A DNA stretch of 22,874 nt from a virus, in the IMG/VR virus record IMGVR_UViG_3300020183_000493, positions 1-22,874 of that record; one strand, written 5' to 3'. Shown one piece after another: positions 6,345 to 17,515 of this stretch (position 1 is its first letter; every line of letters begins with the position of its first letter). The position numbers and the translations under genes were made by a program. The notes under the pieces were generated by a model that was not told the DNA's origin, did no database searches, and saw only the letters and a program-made list of their open reading frames with translations.

Positions 6345-6352
6345 CCCTCCTT
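6345..6352 (-). promoter_or_regulatory. strong ribosome binding site AAGGAGGG
   Basis: On the minus strand AAGGAGGG overlaps the TAA stop of the upstream fibre-like gene (6351-6353) and lies seven bases before the ATG at 6337. It is a near-perfect Shine-Dalgarno sequence, while most other junctions here have weak or absent ones. This suggests relatively high independent translation of the small thioredoxin-like protein. Confidence 0.7.
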
Positions 6353-7139
6353 AAGCTACATTGGCCATAGCAAATGTTCCAAAATAATTTGTTCCACCAT
6401 CAAATGTAAAGAATGATAAAACATCAATTTGATTTGCGCCAGTTGAAAGAACTGGCTGTACTCCATCTGTATATTTAGTATTAGCAAAAGTCGCGGTTCT
6501 GTTACCAGTTGCATCTTGTCTTAAAACTATAGTGCAACTTTTAGTTATACCAGCTGCTGGTGGATTTATAAAAGTAAAAGTTACATTATTTGCTAAAGTT
6601 ATGTCAAAAACGTTTGTCAATGCTAAATTAATATTAGCTGTATTTGTAGATACTGAGCCTGTATTTGTAACCGCTTCTGTCAAAGTTTTAGTAATATGCA
6701 AGTTACCTATTGTAGCAGTGTTTGAATTTAAAACATTTAACGAGCTGCTTATACCAGCAGTAATGCCATTAGCATAATCATATACAGCTTGTGTAAATAT
6801 GATTCCATTATTTGCTGTATTAAACGCAGATTGTGCTAAAACATTGGCTGAATTGGCTTTATCAAATGCTGCGTTAGAATGTGCATATGCGTTTACAATT
6901 TGAACATTTGAGGATAATCTAGTGCCATCATCAAAAATAATTACATCTGTATTCATTGTAACACAAGTAACTGTATTACCAACCGTCAAATTACCAGTAA
7001 TGATGTATTCTGATGTGTTCGCAGTAAATGAGCTACCGGGCGCAGCATCTGTAAGTGAATTAGCAAATGCAATGAGTGACTGAGTGGCGATTAACCACTG
7101 TTCAAAGGTATTAGCTGTGCTTAATTGATTAATTGCCAT
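6351..7139 (-). CDS. fibre-like virion structural protein
   Basis: A 262-residue protein beginning MAINQLSTANTFEQWL, a start I associate with fibre proteins of aquatic T4-like phages. Residues 1-75 contain TANTFEQW and the beta stretch ITGNLTVGN. Residues about 80-125 hold Ala/Asn-rich repeats (AYAHSNAAFDKANSAN, LAQSAFNTANNG, AVYDYANG) that look like a trimeric coiled or beta stalk. The C-terminal 90 residues form a beta domain (FDITLANNVTFTF, TCTIVLRQDATGN-like strands, ending FTFDGGTNYFGTFAMANVA) seen at the end of other phage fibre proteins. The ATG directly follows the TAA of the coiled-coil gene with no gap, implying coupled translation. It is probably a tail or baseplate fibre; which one cannot be told. 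Confidence 0.6.
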   Translation of the reverse strand: MAINQLSTANTFEQWLIATQSLIAFANSLTDAAPGSSFTANTSEYIITGNLTVGNTVTCVTMNTDVIIFDDGTRLSSNVQIVNAYAHSNAAFDKANSANVLAQSAFNTANNGIIFTQAVYDYANGITAGISSSLNVLNSNTATIGNLHITKTLTEAVTNTGSVSTNTANINLALTNVFDITLANNVTFTFINPPAAGITKSCTIVLRQDATGNRTATFANTKYTDGVQPVLSTGANQIDVLSFFTFDGGTNYFGTFAMANVA

Positions 7140-7355
7140 TTATTGACTCATTTTTAGAAGTAATTCTTTAATTTGTTGTATATCTTGTTCTAACCTATTC
7201 AGGCGTTCTTTTGTTTCAATTTTCTCACTTTGTTGCTTTTTTGCTATATCTCTTTTTATTAGATATTCATTTAAACCTTTTCTGTCAGTATTTAGAATTG
7301 CTTTTGAATGAATATCTCTTACAAAAGAAGTGTCTGTTATTTTAACTTGTTTCAT
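7140..7355 (-). CDS. small coiled-coil virion-associated protein
   Basis: A 71-residue protein beginning MKQVKITDTSFVRD and ending with a predicted coiled coil (heptad-like Leu and Ile in RLNRLEQDIQQIKELLLKM). It is highly charged in the middle (KRDIAKKQQSEKIETKERL). The start at 7355 is chosen because the upstream DUF4815 gene stops at 7357, leaving one base (TAG C ATG), with AGGA a few bases before. An in-frame ATG at 7376 would overlap that gene and lacks a ribosome site. The position between two structural genes suggests a small linker or trimerising protein of the baseplate or fibre. The exact function is unknown. Confidence 0.65.
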   Translation of the reverse strand: MKQVKITDTSFVRDIHSKAILNTDRKGLNEYLIKRDIAKKQQSEKIETKERLNRLEQDIQQIKELLLKMSQ

Positions 7356-7356
7356 G

Positions 7357-10300
7357 CTATCCTGCTGGTAATGCAATTGCTCTCATATCAGCAATTCGTG
7401 GAACAATACCAGTGCTAGAACTAGACATAACAATTTTAATTGCAAAAGTTCTAAACGTTGTAAATGCTGTTCCTGCGGATGTGTATGAAACTGAATTGTT
7501 TGCAATTCCGTTAATACCAGGCGCAAATGTTAACTCTCTGAAATCATTTTCATTTAATGAAACAAAGTTAGAATTACCAAGTTCTGCCATTAGTTGAAAA
7601 CTCTTATTATTAAATATATCTGGATCAGATGCAGAAAGAATTTTATAATACACATGAATATTTGTGCCTGATGGTTTATTTGCAGTTAAATAAACACGCA
7701 AATCGCCAGAATCAAATCCATCTGCAAGTGTAACACGGCGAGTTTGATAACGAGCAGTTGCATTACCACCAGATTTTTCAGTTTCACCATTATAAGTCAC
7801 AATAGCACCAGATCCGCCACCAGCACCAACTGTTAATGTAATTGTTGGTGAACTTGTATAACCAGAACCTGCATTTGTAATGTAAACCGCATTAACTGTG
7901 TTAGACACAACATTTGCTACAGCAGTTGCACCTGAACCACCGCCACCAGAAATAGTTACTGTTACATCAGTTGAATTTGCATAACCAGAACCAACATTAG
8001 AAACAACAATATCAGAGTTAGCAAGGCCAAGATTATTGATTTCATTTTCAATTGTCAAAATTGCCATACGAGATACATCAATTATCGGCGAAACATCATT
8101 ACTTAAAGAAGACATTGAACCAACAAGAGTAAATGTGTTACTTGTGCTAGTTGTTGCATTTCCAGTATTGCTTAATTTTCTACCAATGCCATCATAAATT
8201 TCTAAATTTTTCAATGGTGTTATTGATGTTAGACCTGCAAAACCAGAACCATCAGCCTTTTCAGAATTAAACTGATAAGATAAAGATGTATTGGCAACTG
8301 TTATATCTGACGTAATTAAACATATAACATCATATGGTATAACTGTTGATGGTGTTGTTACATGAAACTGTGCTGTTGTTGCACTTGTGCTAAAACTACT
8401 GCGATATAATTGAAACATCATATCTAAAGTTTGATCGGCAGTCCATGTTGATCCGTTTTGTGATAAGAATAAAGATCCGCCGTATGCTTGTTCAGAAATT
8501 TGACGGCCAGCCACAATATCTAGTTTGCCAACCTCTGCAACATACAATTCATACTTATTTGAATTAGCAAGAATAACAAATGAATGTTCGCCTGGTTGTA
8601 AATACACAGGTGAATCAAACACAAACTCAGTAAACTTACTTGAGTCTGACATACTTGGACTTGCTGAAGTTTTAACTCTATCTGGTGTTAACGAAACAGT
8701 TGAAAATGGATATACAACAGAACTTGACGGAAACCCATTAACTGTTGGACGAAGTTGTAATGTTATAGGTATTGTATCATCTTTTGTCTTAAAGCAAAGT
8801 CTTATTTTAGACAAGAAAATACCTTGCGGGTATTGCAATGGACTAATTAAAAATGTTTGAGATAATGGATCCGCCCAATTAATTGGCGGTAATGTTTGTA
8901 CAACTCTTGAAATATTTCCTTGATTTGTAAGCACACGATTATCACTTACAGCAGTTCTTTGTATTGTTGGAGAAATAGTTGAAAGAACAATTTCCTCTTT
9001 GGTTTGTAACAAACCTTGAGCAAAGAATGATGTATCGCCATTTGTAGATGAACTTGGAATGTCACCAGAGCTAGTATCAGTTAATCTAAATTGTTTTTCA
9101 CCAACACGGAATGTGCCACTTGGAATACTAAAAATACCAGCAACTGAGCCTGCAGCATCAGAAGTTAATCTTCCAATACCATAATGTGATGTTGTATCTG
9201 GTGTTGTTGTCCAAGTGCCAGAAATATTTGCAACTCTTGTAGAAACATTGTATGTGGAAATTGTAGCATTTTGGCCAGCACCAGTTCCTTGTGTAATAAA
9301 AATAATAGAACCATTAATTGTATTTTGATTACTTGCGTTTTCAGCATCAATACGAAGTGTTACACTACTTGATGTTGCAGCGTTAATAGTGCCACCATTG
9401 TGTTCATATGTTGCTACATTGTATGTTAAACCAGTTTGTTGACCAACTAATTGTAGGTTTGCAGCATTGGCGCTAGCAAAGTTAAATGCCGTATTGATGG
9501 CCATGTTGGTTACATAAACAATATTGTTTGATGTAAGCACAACTACAGCATTTGCTACATTAACGCCAGCACTTTTATCTCTAATATTAACAACTTCTGG
9601 ATTACTGTAATTAACATTAAATGCAATATTATTAGTTGTCAAGTGATATTTGTTTACACGATCACCAACATTATTTTCAACTGAAGTTTCATTAAAGAAT
9701 GGATACAATGTTGTATTTGGTTTAAAGTCTGTACCCACAAAAAGAACATTAATACTTCTCATAAATGGTACAATTGAAACATCTACTACACGATCACCAA
9801 TAGATTGTGTAATTGTTTGAGGCACAACTCTTGAAACAATACCACTTCTTGTTTGAGATTGTGTTATGGTTGTAGTTGTAGTTTCAACTAAATCTCGGCC
9901 TTGCCAAGCTTCAGCCGTATTTACATCTACTCCTGTCCAAATTGTTTGCCAAGAATTCCATTCTAGCGAAACTGGAAGTCTATCTGTAATAAATTGCCAC
10001 GCATCACGATCACCACCTAAATTTATAAGAACATCAGATCGGTGATTTTCGTCAACCCAAATATCAGAAGGCGGGCTTAATTTTATTTTACCCAAATAGT
10101 TAATCACATTAAATGGATTAACATTGATTGCTTTTGATGCTTTATTTTGATCAACTAATAAAGATGATGTTGCATTGGCGGTCACCAAAGAACCAGTTCT
10201 TGTAAAATTACTAGAATTGGCAGAATCAAAGTTTAAAGAATGTGGTGTAAGTGTAAAAGACGGTCTTAATTCTTTATTGATGGTATCAATAGACGCCGCA

Positions 10301-13300
10301 TAGTCGGCATTTGTAACATCAGCTACAGAGTGTCCTTTAAAAGAATCTACAATAATACCATTTTTAAATCTTTCAACATTTTGACTATCTAAAATTGTTA
10401 AATCTTGTTTACCAAGTGCTTCTTGTTCTAATAAGCTTAATGAAGTATAATATTCAAGATTTTCAATTCTAGCCTCTAATTGGCCAATATCACGCATTGT
10501 ATAACGGCGATGATTTATTTGTTGTACATTTACATCTTTTACGTCAGACAGATATGGAGAATAACTTAAAATGAATAAAGTCATTCCTGTAGAAGTGTCA
10601 TTTGGTGGTATGGGATCTAAAGATGGAATACCTTTAACCACCTCAAATTTTCTTGTTTTGTCCAACACAACCTTATCAATTCTTGGCAAATAATACTGAT
10701 AATCAAGAATAATATCAGAACCATTTTCAGGAATTTTAGGACCAGTTGTCGCAGAAGTTACATCAAAAACAACAGCACTACCACCAGAAGCTGTAGCATC
10801 AGATCGAACGGCTCTAAAATCCAAACAATCTCTTAAATTGTAGAGAGAATTATTTGTAGGTGAAGCATATAATGGAATATCACCATAATCAATATCTGAA
10901 TATGAATCAACTGTAAAAAATCCTGGACCAGAAGACGTAAATCTGTTAAAAAATATAACAATATTACCAGAGGGTGCTGTTTGACCAGGTTTTAATTTAA
11001 TAAACGAGTGGTCATAAAAAGAGTCTTTTTGACCATTATCAAATGTGTATTTTGTTGTTACATTTGAAGCTGATGTTGAATTTGCTACCGAAATAACATT
11101 ACTACCAAAATCAAGAATATTTGTAATTTCAATGATGTCCGACATAAACAATGATTGAACTTCATTAGGTATTTTCTTTACAAAAGTATTAGCAATATGA
11201 CATTGGCCATTTGAAGGGAAAATCAAAACAGCTGAGTTACCAAATACATCAACACTACCAGAAGTTTGAATTGTGGTATTTGCCGCTACATAAGTTTTCT
11301 GTTTCTTAGAAGCAGATGAAACATCAATTGTAGCAATGATATTAGCGGTCATGTTTTGACCATTTGTAACTGTAATTTTATTTGTACCAGTGCTAACTGT
11401 GAACTTATCAGCAGGAATAACTTGGCCAACCAAATAACCTGAAGTGCCTGCAGCTGTCACAACAACATAATAATTTTCTGCTTTAGCAGAAGTTGAAGCT
11501 GCCGCAGTAATTGCTTCTCCAGTTCCTAGAGATAAAGCTGGCGAATCATTTGCTGTAAAAGCTTGAGAGGCATACAATCTACGGTATGAAAAAGAAAAAT
11601 CAGTAATTGTGTTTTGAGCTACATATTCTTCACCAAGTTTAAAGATTAGTGGCTCAAATGCTGAATCTGATAAGAAAACATCTTCATGTGTTGTGGCTAA
11701 ATCTTTTGAACGACTAGAAATGTCCGCAGCAGCAACTTTAGTTGTTGTGCTGAAGTTTGCTAAAGATTCAGCATCATTAAATTCAAAATCAATTGAAAAT
11801 GCCGATGAATTATTTGGTGTTGTAGTGAAAGCAGGACTTACAGTAATTGTTTGTGTAGAACCAACAAAATCTGTAATTATTTTTGGCGTCTCATCTGAAC
11901 CAGCACCGCTTGTAATTCTTAGTTTAGCGCCAGTGTAAGCATCATCTACCGTAGAAAATACTTGGCCAGCTGTAGTATTTGCAATAACTACAGTTGAAGA
12001 AGTGGCAGACCTAACTGTACCCGTAATTGAAGCAACATTTACATCAAAAACAAAATCTTTGAAAATATATGTGTTTGCATTTGAAGTATTTGCAGCAGAT
12101 TCAAATGCAATTGATTTAACACGAAGCGTACCAATTTTTGTATTAGAAATCGATGCAGTAGATGATGTATTAATTGAGACAACATTAACACAATGTATAT
12201 CAACAGTTTGCAAGCTATTAATTGGAAAAGAACCAAAATGATTTGTGGTAAAAACAAAATTACCATAATCAGCAGTAATTCTTTTATTTTCTACATTTTC
12301 AGTTGTTCTTGGTTTATCGATTACTATAGTTGTAGGCCCATTAGTTTCAAATTCATATCCATAAACGTATGCTTTACCTGGTGATAAAGTAATATCAGTT
12401 TGTGCTGTATTTGAAGTTTTTGTGTCTAATGAAATTCTAAAATCACGAATTGTATAATTGCCAGATTCATCGTATGTTCTACGAGCTAGCGTGTCTTCAA
12501 GCACAGAATAAATTGGATATTTGTTTTCACGAATAATTAAACCATTTTCAACCACCGCTAATTCAATAAATTGTGTGTCATCGGTAGAAGTTAAACTTCT
12601 AGTTGCCAATACAAGATTAATTTTATATCGATCTGAACCTGGTGCTTGATAATTTGAAGCATTTTGAGCCGGATCTAATAATGAGGTATCTGAATTATTT
12701 GTTACAATGGATTCTGTAACTTCAAAACCCACTCGAGCATTAGCTGTTGTGCTTGTATATTTTGAAATAGCTACAGTTTGTGCGTCATTTTGTATGAAAA
12801 AACCATCGTAATAAAAAATACCTTCATTCACCGAAAATATTTGACCTGTACCAACACCAGAAGATGAAACATTTGCAAAAACAGGTGATGCTTCTTTTGT
12901 TTTAATTGTTTCAGATGACGTAAATGCAGACCCATAAACTTGTTTAACCATCAAAGTAATTGGATCGCCGGTGCCTTCATCAGCAGCAAAAGCTTTAATA
13001 ACTTCACCACGCTTTGTCTCATCAGTTGAAAGCACTGACATACCAATAAAACTATTTGCACTTATATCTGTGCCCGAAAAGGAAGCATCAAGTTTTAGAT
13101 AAGTTGCATTTTGTAAAAAGAATTGACCTCCCGTGACTATAGATCCATTCTTAAACACATGATCGCCAAATCGTTCAACTTGATTTTGAAGAATTGTTTG
13201 GAGTTGTGTTAACTCGCGAGCTTGAACCGAAAAACCTGGTTTAAAAAGTAAACGAAGATACTTTTTTGTTTCATCAAAATCATCAAAGTATGGATTTACA

Positions 13301-13323
13301 TTAAAATTAGTATTGAGAGCCAT
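7357..13323 (-). CDS. giant DUF4815-type virion structural protein
   Basis: At 1988 residues this is the largest gene in the window. Its N-terminus ([19 protein letters not shown], then [16 protein letters not shown] and [20 protein letters not shown] by residue 67) is the DUF4815 signature found in aquatic T4-like phages. Most of the rest is beta-rich, Thr/Ser/Asn-rich sequence. A conserved-looking region near 1500-1660 includes [20 protein letters not shown] and [19 protein letters not shown]. Two copies of a GxGY plus Gly-rich repeat lie at about 1770-1843 (nucleotides 8013-7795). ATG at 13323 has AGAGGA upstream, eight bases after the gp8-like stop. It occupies the place of T4 gp9-gp12, so it is probably a peripheral baseplate or long fibre component. 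The family is clear; the exact role in the virion is not. Confidence 0.8.
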   Translation of the reverse strand: MALNTNFNVNPYFDDFDETKKYLRLLFKPGFSVQARELTQLQTILQNQVERFGDHVFKNGSIVTGGQFFLQNATYLKLDASFSGTDISANSFIGMSVLSTDETKRGEVIKAFAADEGTGDPITLMVKQVYGSAFTSSETIKTKEASPVFANVSSSGVGTGQIFSVNEGIFYYDGFFIQNDAQTVAISKYTSTTANARVGFEVTESIVTNNSDTSLLDPAQNASNYQAPGSDRYKINLVLATRSLTSTDDTQFIELAVVENGLIIRENKYPIYSVLEDTLARRTYDESGNYTIRDFRISLDTKTSNTAQTDITLSPGKAYVYGYEFETNGPTTIVIDKPRTTENVENKRITADYGNFVFTTNHFGSFPINSLQTVDIHCVNVVSINTSSTASISNTKIGTLRVKSIAFESAANTSNANTYIFKDFVFDVNVASITGTVRSATSSTVVIANTTAGQVFSTVDDAYTGAKLRITSGAGSDETPKIITDFVGSTQTITVSPAFTTTPNNSSAFSIDFEFNDAESLANFSTTTKVAAADISSRSKDLATTHEDVFLSDSAFEPLIFKLGEEYVAQNTITDFSFSYRRLYASQAFTANDSPALSLGTGEAITAAASTSAKAENYYVVVTAAGTSGYLVGQVIPADKFTVSTGTNKITVTNGQNMTANIIATIDVSSASKKQKTYVAANTTIQTSGSVDVFGNSAVLIFPSNGQCHIANTFVKKIPNEVQSLFMSDIIEITNILDFGSNVISVANSTSASNVTTKYTFDNGQKDSFYDHSFIKLKPGQTAPSGNIVIFFNRFTSSGPGFFTVDSYSDIDYGDIPLYASPTNNSLYNLRDCLDFRAVRSDATASGGSAVVFDVTSATTGPKIPENGSDIILDYQYYLPRIDKVVLDKTRKFEVVKGIPSLDPIPPNDTSTGMTLFILSYSPYLSDVKDVNVQQINHRRYTMRDIGQLEARIENLEYYTSLSLLEQEALGKQDLTILDSQNVERFKNGIIVDSFKGHSVADVTNADYAASIDTINKELRPSFTLTPHSLNFDSANSSNFTRTGSLVTANATSSLLVDQNKASKAINVNPFNVINYLGKIKLSPPSDIWVDENHRSDVLINLGGDRDAWQFITDRLPVSLEWNSWQTIWTGVDVNTAEAWQGRDLVETTTTTITQSQTRSGIVSRVVPQTITQSIGDRVVDVSIVPFMRSINVLFVGTDFKPNTTLYPFFNETSVENNVGDRVNKYHLTTNNIAFNVNYSNPEVVNIRDKSAGVNVANAVVVLTSNNIVYVTNMAINTAFNFASANAANLQLVGQQTGLTYNVATYEHNGGTINAATSSSVTLRIDAENASNQNTINGSIIFITQGTGAGQNATISTYNVSTRVANISGTWTTTPDTTSHYGIGRLTSDAAGSVAGIFSIPSGTFRVGEKQFRLTDTSSGDIPSSSTNGDTSFFAQGLLQTKEEIVLSTISPTIQRTAVSDNRVLTNQGNISRVVQTLPPINWADPLSQTFLISPLQYPQGIFLSKIRLCFKTKDDTIPITLQLRPTVNGFPSSSVVYPFSTVSLTPDRVKTSASPSMSDSSKFTEFVFDSPVYLQPGEHSFVILANSNKYELYVAEVGKLDIVAGRQISEQAYGGSLFLSQNGSTWTADQTLDMMFQLYRSSFSTSATTAQFHVTTPSTVIPYDVICLITSDITVANTSLSYQFNSEKADGSGFAGLTSITPLKNLEIYDGIGRKLSNTGNATTSTSNTFTLVGSMSSLSNDVSPIIDVSRMAILTIENEINNLGLANSDIVVSNVGSGYANSTDVTVTISGGGGSGATAVANVVSNTVNAVYITNAGSGYTSSPTITLTVGAGGGSGAIVTYNGETEKSGGNATARYQTRRVTLADGFDSGDLRVYLTANKPSGTNIHVYYKILSASDPDIFNNKSFQLMAELGNSNFVSLNENDFRELTFAPGINGIANNSVSYTSAGTAFTTFRTFAIKIVMSSSSTGIVPRIADMRAIALPAG

Positions 13324-13331
13324 GAATTCCT

Positions 13332-15200
13332 CTAAAATCTAACAACGAATCTAATATTTTCAGCTTGACCTGGTGAACGACTAATTGGTGTAATGTTTTC
13401 ATTATATAATATATCACCAGTATATTTTTGAAATTCGGGATTTGTAATGCTAGAAATTGTTCTGCCTGTTGGATTTGTATTAGAACTTTTTAAAACAGAT
13501 CCAATTGAAACAGTGCCTTTTACATTTGTAAGCTTGATAACATTTCCAGTAAACGATTCAACTATACCGCTAAATGTTGGATCACTAAAAGATCCTTGAA
13601 AAACAAATTCATTTATATCATAATTTGTGCCAGCAATTAATGTCAAACTAGTGGTTAAATTTACAATACTATTTGAGTTAGCATAAGAAACTGGCGAATT
13701 CGAAGAGTATTTATGTGGATTACGAAGAAGACCATATTGTCTAAAAGAAGTATTTGCAGATATTAAATTGCCTTCAGTTGTATCGCCATCTCCAATTTTT
13801 AAATTAATCATTACGTTATGACCACCAAGTTCTTTAGCGGAATTGTAACCATGGCCAAATTTTGGTCCAATAATTGTTCTTGCTACAGCCACATTGCCGC
13901 CAGTAGCTGTACCGTAAATATCAACATTAGCATAAGAATAATTTTCACCATAACTCGTCAATATGATTTTTTGAATTGCGTTGCTTGACAATGTAGCTGC
14001 CGCTAAAGCACCAGAACCATCGCCATCAATAACAACTCTTGTAGAAACAGTAAGAGTATTGCCAGAACCACCAGCAGCACTAATAGTTGCAAAAGCAAGA
14101 TTTATTTTTCTATTAACCAAATCAATTGCTGTTATGTATGTTGTTGGCGTAATTCCATTGCCAGAAATACCCATATTTAAAGAAATTAAATTTGCCATAT
14201 CAACTGAACCATCTACCACTAAAACTGTACATGATGTTGAAAATGAACTTACATTTATATTACTATTATAATATCCATCACCAGGACTTGTTACGACAAT
14301 TGTCGTAATTTCTCCGTCTATTGTTGCATTTGCGCTTCCATCATAATCCAATTGTGAAATAGATGTTGGAGCTGGTAACCAATTATTTGCAATAAATTTA
14401 TTTGAGGCTTCAATGTTATAAAGATATTTCCACAAATATCCGTCAGCTGTTTGTATAATCCCTTTAGAACCTAAATTTGATCCTAAAGGTTCAACAGTTG
14501 AATTTGCACTCAAATTATTAGATAAACATTTGTAAACATTTTTTTCAGAATTATAAACATACATTGGATACACATTAAAAAGAGTGTTTGATGACAAAAG
14601 AGTTTCTTGTGTTAATGTATCATCAAATTGTATATATTTAACATTAGCTTCCCAATCAACTCTTGGTATAACAAATTCTAAATCGTTGCCAATAATTTTT
14701 TTGGCAGCAATCATATTATCCCAAATAAATTTTTCATTAGCAAGAGTGTCTGTTATTGACGATGCAATTGAATCATTAGACCATGGAACATGTTTAGATA
14801 TGTAAACATAACCAACTGAAGCATCAGTTTCAATGAAAGCTTCTTTAAACTGTTCTGCATTATTAAATCTTATTTTTTTAGATGCATAAGCGGTAGTTTC
14901 TGGATCTAATCCAACATCAGATATAAAAACTTCCCAAGTTGAACTATCATAAATTAATTCAACTTTAACGCCTTTAAGGTCAAGTAATAAATTTTCAGAA
15001 AAAGTTTCAATCGTTGAACCATTACGGTTAATAATTAGATTATTGTTTGTCCAATCATCACCGTCAACAATAACAACAAAAGAGCCAGTTGTTGGTGAAG
15101 CTGGCAGTGTAATTGTAAAAGATCCACCAGAGGTGTCACCTATTAAATAGTCGCCATTAACAGCGGTATAGTTTGATGTTTTTCTCGAATATGAGGGCAT
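13332..15200 (-). CDS. 8: baseplate wedge protein gp8-like, with extra N-terminal domain
   Basis: A 622-residue protein, nearly twice the length of T4 gp8 (about 334). Residues 1-95 form an extra beta domain ([20 protein letters not shown], then [19 protein letters not shown] and STWEVFISD) of a type common in phage fibre proteins. The gp8-like core follows: [13 protein letters not shown] near 131-143, [12 protein letters not shown] near 159-170, [20 protein letters not shown] at 210-229, and [20 protein letters not shown] near 252-271. Repeat units of the GxGY kind appear near 298-322 and 410-443. ATG at 15200 lies 10 bases after the previous stop. gp8 joins gp7, gp6, gp53 and gp25 in the wedge arms of the baseplate. 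Assignment rests on core motifs and gene order. Confidence 0.75.
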   Translation of the reverse strand: MPSYSRKTSNYTAVNGDYLIGDTSGGSFTITLPASPTTGSFVVIVDGDDWTNNNLIINRNGSTIETFSENLLLDLKGVKVELIYDSSTWEVFISDVGLDPETTAYASKKIRFNNAEQFKEAFIETDASVGYVYISKHVPWSNDSIASSITDTLANEKFIWDNMIAAKKIIGNDLEFVIPRVDWEANVKYIQFDDTLTQETLLSSNTLFNVYPMYVYNSEKNVYKCLSNNLSANSTVEPLGSNLGSKGIIQTADGYLWKYLYNIEASNKFIANNWLPAPTSISQLDYDGSANATIDGEITTIVVTSPGDGYYNSNINVSSFSTSCTVLVVDGSVDMANLISLNMGISGNGITPTTYITAIDLVNRKINLAFATISAAGGSGNTLTVSTRVVIDGDGSGALAAATLSSNAIQKIILTSYGENYSYANVDIYGTATGGNVAVARTIIGPKFGHGYNSAKELGGHNVMINLKIGDGDTTEGNLISANTSFRQYGLLRNPHKYSSNSPVSYANSNSIVNLTTSLTLIAGTNYDINEFVFQGSFSDPTFSGIVESFTGNVIKLTNVKGTVSIGSVLKSSNTNPTGRTISSITNPEFQKYTGDILYNENITPISRSPGQAENIRFVVRF

Positions 15201-15207
15201 AATCTTC

Positions 15208-15215
15208 TATTTATG
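15208..15215 (-). promoter_or_regulatory. weak late-promoter-like box CATAAATA
   Basis: The minus strand reads CATAAATA, one base from the T4 late box, within GCATAAATAGA (15206-15216). It is only a few bases upstream of the gp8-like start at 15200 and overlaps the stop of the previous gene, which would make a leaderless or nearly leaderless transcript. The same 11 bases occur before gp25 (19969-19979). It may instead reflect shared junction sequence. Confidence 0.25.
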
Positions 15216-17514
15216 CGGCTTCTTGATTAACTTCTGAAATAACACGCACCTTTCTTTGTTCCAATTCATTAAGGCGCTTAGTTTCCGCATATACAATCAT
15301 TCCCGCTGGACTCAAAAGTTCTTTTAAAACTTGTTTATATTTTTTAAATTCAATACTTGAAGCCACTACATAAGAGTAATCTATGTAATAATCTTTGCCT
15401 TGCAATTTTGTATATGAAGAAGAAATAATACCATCTTGATTTTCAAATCGACCAGCGAAAGTTTCAACCGTAGGTATTAAAGTTGCTTCAGCTGTTGCTA
15501 AACCATCACCAAAATCCGATAAATCTAGTTCTGGAACTGAACGCAAACCATCACCCGAATCAATAATTAAAATTGATTTAATACCACCAAAAGGATCACC
15601 TACAGATGATGTGAATTGTTCGCCATCACCCATGATTGCGACAACTTGAACATTTGCATTTGAACCACCAGCTGAAGTAACACTTACAGTTGGCAAAGTA
15701 TTTTGTGTATAGAGTTGTCCTCCAACCAAAAATGTTCCAAAAACACGAACAAATTTACCAGTTGAATTTGCAGAAAAAGCACTGTTAACATTGAACAAAA
15801 CATTTGATGTTATCGTATCGACCAATTTTATTTCACCATTTACCATTATTTGATCACCAACTAAAAGTTCTGTATCAAAAAAAGTTCCTGTTCCTACTAC
15901 ACTTGTGTTTCCACTAAAAATATTTGCTGTACCATTTATTTTTGTTGGCACAAATTCTATTTTTTGAATAGCTCCATTTGCAGCGACTTGTGTAACTTCA
16001 GCTGCAGCACCTAAACCAATACTACCGGCTGGATTTGTAAAAACAAGTTCGTCACGTAAATTGTAGCCAGTGCCGCCGTTATGAATTACCGTTTTTCCAA
16101 GAGAGCCAAAACCATCAATAAAAATTGTTGTATTTGATAATGTTGATCCAATATTTGCAATCAACACACTGGCTGCTTGAGCATTTAAAACTGGAGGCGT
16201 TGAAAAATTTATTTGTGTTGAATTTATTTGTACACCAATAATTTCACCAATATTTGAAAATGAGGTACTTGAAAAAGTATGTCTTATAATAGAATTAGAA
16301 TTACCAGATGTTGGACCACTAAGTCCATAAGACCCAGTGTTTATGTAAGTATTTGCTGGATCAATATCTGAAATAATATCCGAATAAATTCTAAAACTAT
16401 TAGCTGAATTTGAAGAAGTTAATAGAACAGAATTTATATCAATATTAACAAACGGTGGGCCAAAGCCACCAGCACTTATTGGTGAACCAACAGTAAATCC
16501 CGCACCTCCATTAATAATTGTTATGTTTTCTATGCTACCTTTAAAAACACTTGAAACTATTGCTTGCGGAGCTCTCGATGATCTGGGAGCAGTAATAATT
16601 ACAGGATCGCCGACATTATAACCAGAACCTGAGTTTGTAACAGTAATTGAATTTAATTCGGAAATTGTTCTTAACCGAACATTAATTAAAGTTTCGCCAA
16701 TAAAAACATTTGTTTCTATAACCTCACCGGCTTCAAAATCACCAACTGTTGTTTTATCATCAATGAATAGTTCTAACACTTCTCTATTATTTAAGTTTCT
16801 TTGAAAAGTTTTTTCAATAACTGTGCTAGCTAAAGAAGTTTTTCCAGTAACTTTACGATTATTAAATATTTTGCGGTCAACAGAATCATAAAATATTTCT
16901 AAATTTGTATTTAAAGCTAAATTACTATCAAAAATAATTAAGTTATATTCCTTTAATACTTTAAAGCCAGTTGTTGTTAAAGTATTATTTAAATAAACTT
17001 GTATATTTGACGAACCAATTTTAGAAATTGTGGTAAACTCTTTTGTATTACCATCAGCCACATAAAAAGAAGAAATGTTTTTTGATACTTTAATTGATTT
17101 GTCTATTTTCCATTTGCCTGCCGAAGCTCTAAGTATGCTATCTTTTGGATAAATTATTTCTGGATCTTCTCCAAAAAGAAAACGAAACAAAAATTTAAAA
17201 GAACTTTCAGAGCCTTTTGATTGATAAAGCGGCAATATATTTTTAATTAATAATTCTTTGTTACCTTCTATTTCAACAGGGATTAACGATGTGTAAGTAT
17301 TGAAAAAATATTCTTCAAAATTTTCTATCGATTGATCTATGTCAAAAGTTGTTTTTAATTTTTTAGCTTCTGTTAATAAATCATTCTTTTTTACACCTTG
17401 CTTATTTTCTAAAAATTCATAATATGCTTCTAAAAAAATAACAAATAATGGATATTCTTCACGAACAAATTCTGGAACTTGGCCGCTAATTAAAATAGAA
17501 GTTTTTTTGTCCAT
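15211..17514 (-). CDS. 7: baseplate wedge protein gp7-like
   Basis: A 767-residue protein with a helical N-terminal region conserved in aquatic T4-like phages: VPEFVREEYPLFVIFLEAYYE at about 14-34, LLIKNILPLYQSKGSESSFK near 87-106, and FRFLFGEDPEIIYPKDSILR near 110-129. The rest is beta-rich with several GxGY repeat units (NSGSGYNVGDPVIIT near 288-302, GGAGFTVGSP near 337-346, NGGTGYNLRDELVFTN further on, and a degenerate IIDSGDGLRSVPELDL). The C-terminus contains LKQGKDYYIDYSYVV-like and LKELLSPAGMIVYAETKRLN segments. It follows gp6 by one base and precedes gp8, as gp7 does in T4. gp7 is the wedge organiser; at 767 residues this one is shorter than T4 gp7 (1032). The call depends mainly on gene order. 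Confidence 0.65.
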   Translation of the reverse strand: MDKKTSILISGQVPEFVREEYPLFVIFLEAYYEFLENKQGVKKNDLLTEAKKLKTTFDIDQSIENFEEYFFNTYTSLIPVEIEGNKELLIKNILPLYQSKGSESSFKFLFRFLFGEDPEIIYPKDSILRASAGKWKIDKSIKVSKNISSFYVADGNTKEFTTISKIGSSNIQVYLNNTLTTTGFKVLKEYNLIIFDSNLALNTNLEIFYDSVDRKIFNNRKVTGKTSLASTVIEKTFQRNLNNREVLELFIDDKTTVGDFEAGEVIETNVFIGETLINVRLRTISELNSITVTNSGSGYNVGDPVIITAPRSSRAPQAIVSSVFKGSIENITIINGGAGFTVGSPISAGGFGPPFVNIDINSVLLTSSNSANSFRIYSDIISDIDPANTYINTGSYGLSGPTSGNSNSIIRHTFSSTSFSNIGEIIGVQINSTQINFSTPPVLNAQAASVLIANIGSTLSNTTIFIDGFGSLGKTVIHNGGTGYNLRDELVFTNPAGSIGLGAAAEVTQVAANGAIQKIEFVPTKINGTANIFSGNTSVVGTGTFFDTELLVGDQIMVNGEIKLVDTITSNVLFNVNSAFSANSTGKFVRVFGTFLVGGQLYTQNTLPTVSVTSAGGSNANVQVVAIMGDGEQFTSSVGDPFGGIKSILIIDSGDGLRSVPELDLSDFGDGLATAEATLIPTVETFAGRFENQDGIISSSYTKLQGKDYYIDYSYVVASSIEFKKYKQVLKELLSPAGMIVYAETKRLNELEQRKVRVISEVNQEAA

Positions 17515-17515
17515 T

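Noticed and set aside
7356-7376. Longer start for the coiled-coil protein at 7376
   Set aside because: It would overlap the end of the DUF4815 gene. ATG at 7355 follows that stop by one base and has AGGA just before it.
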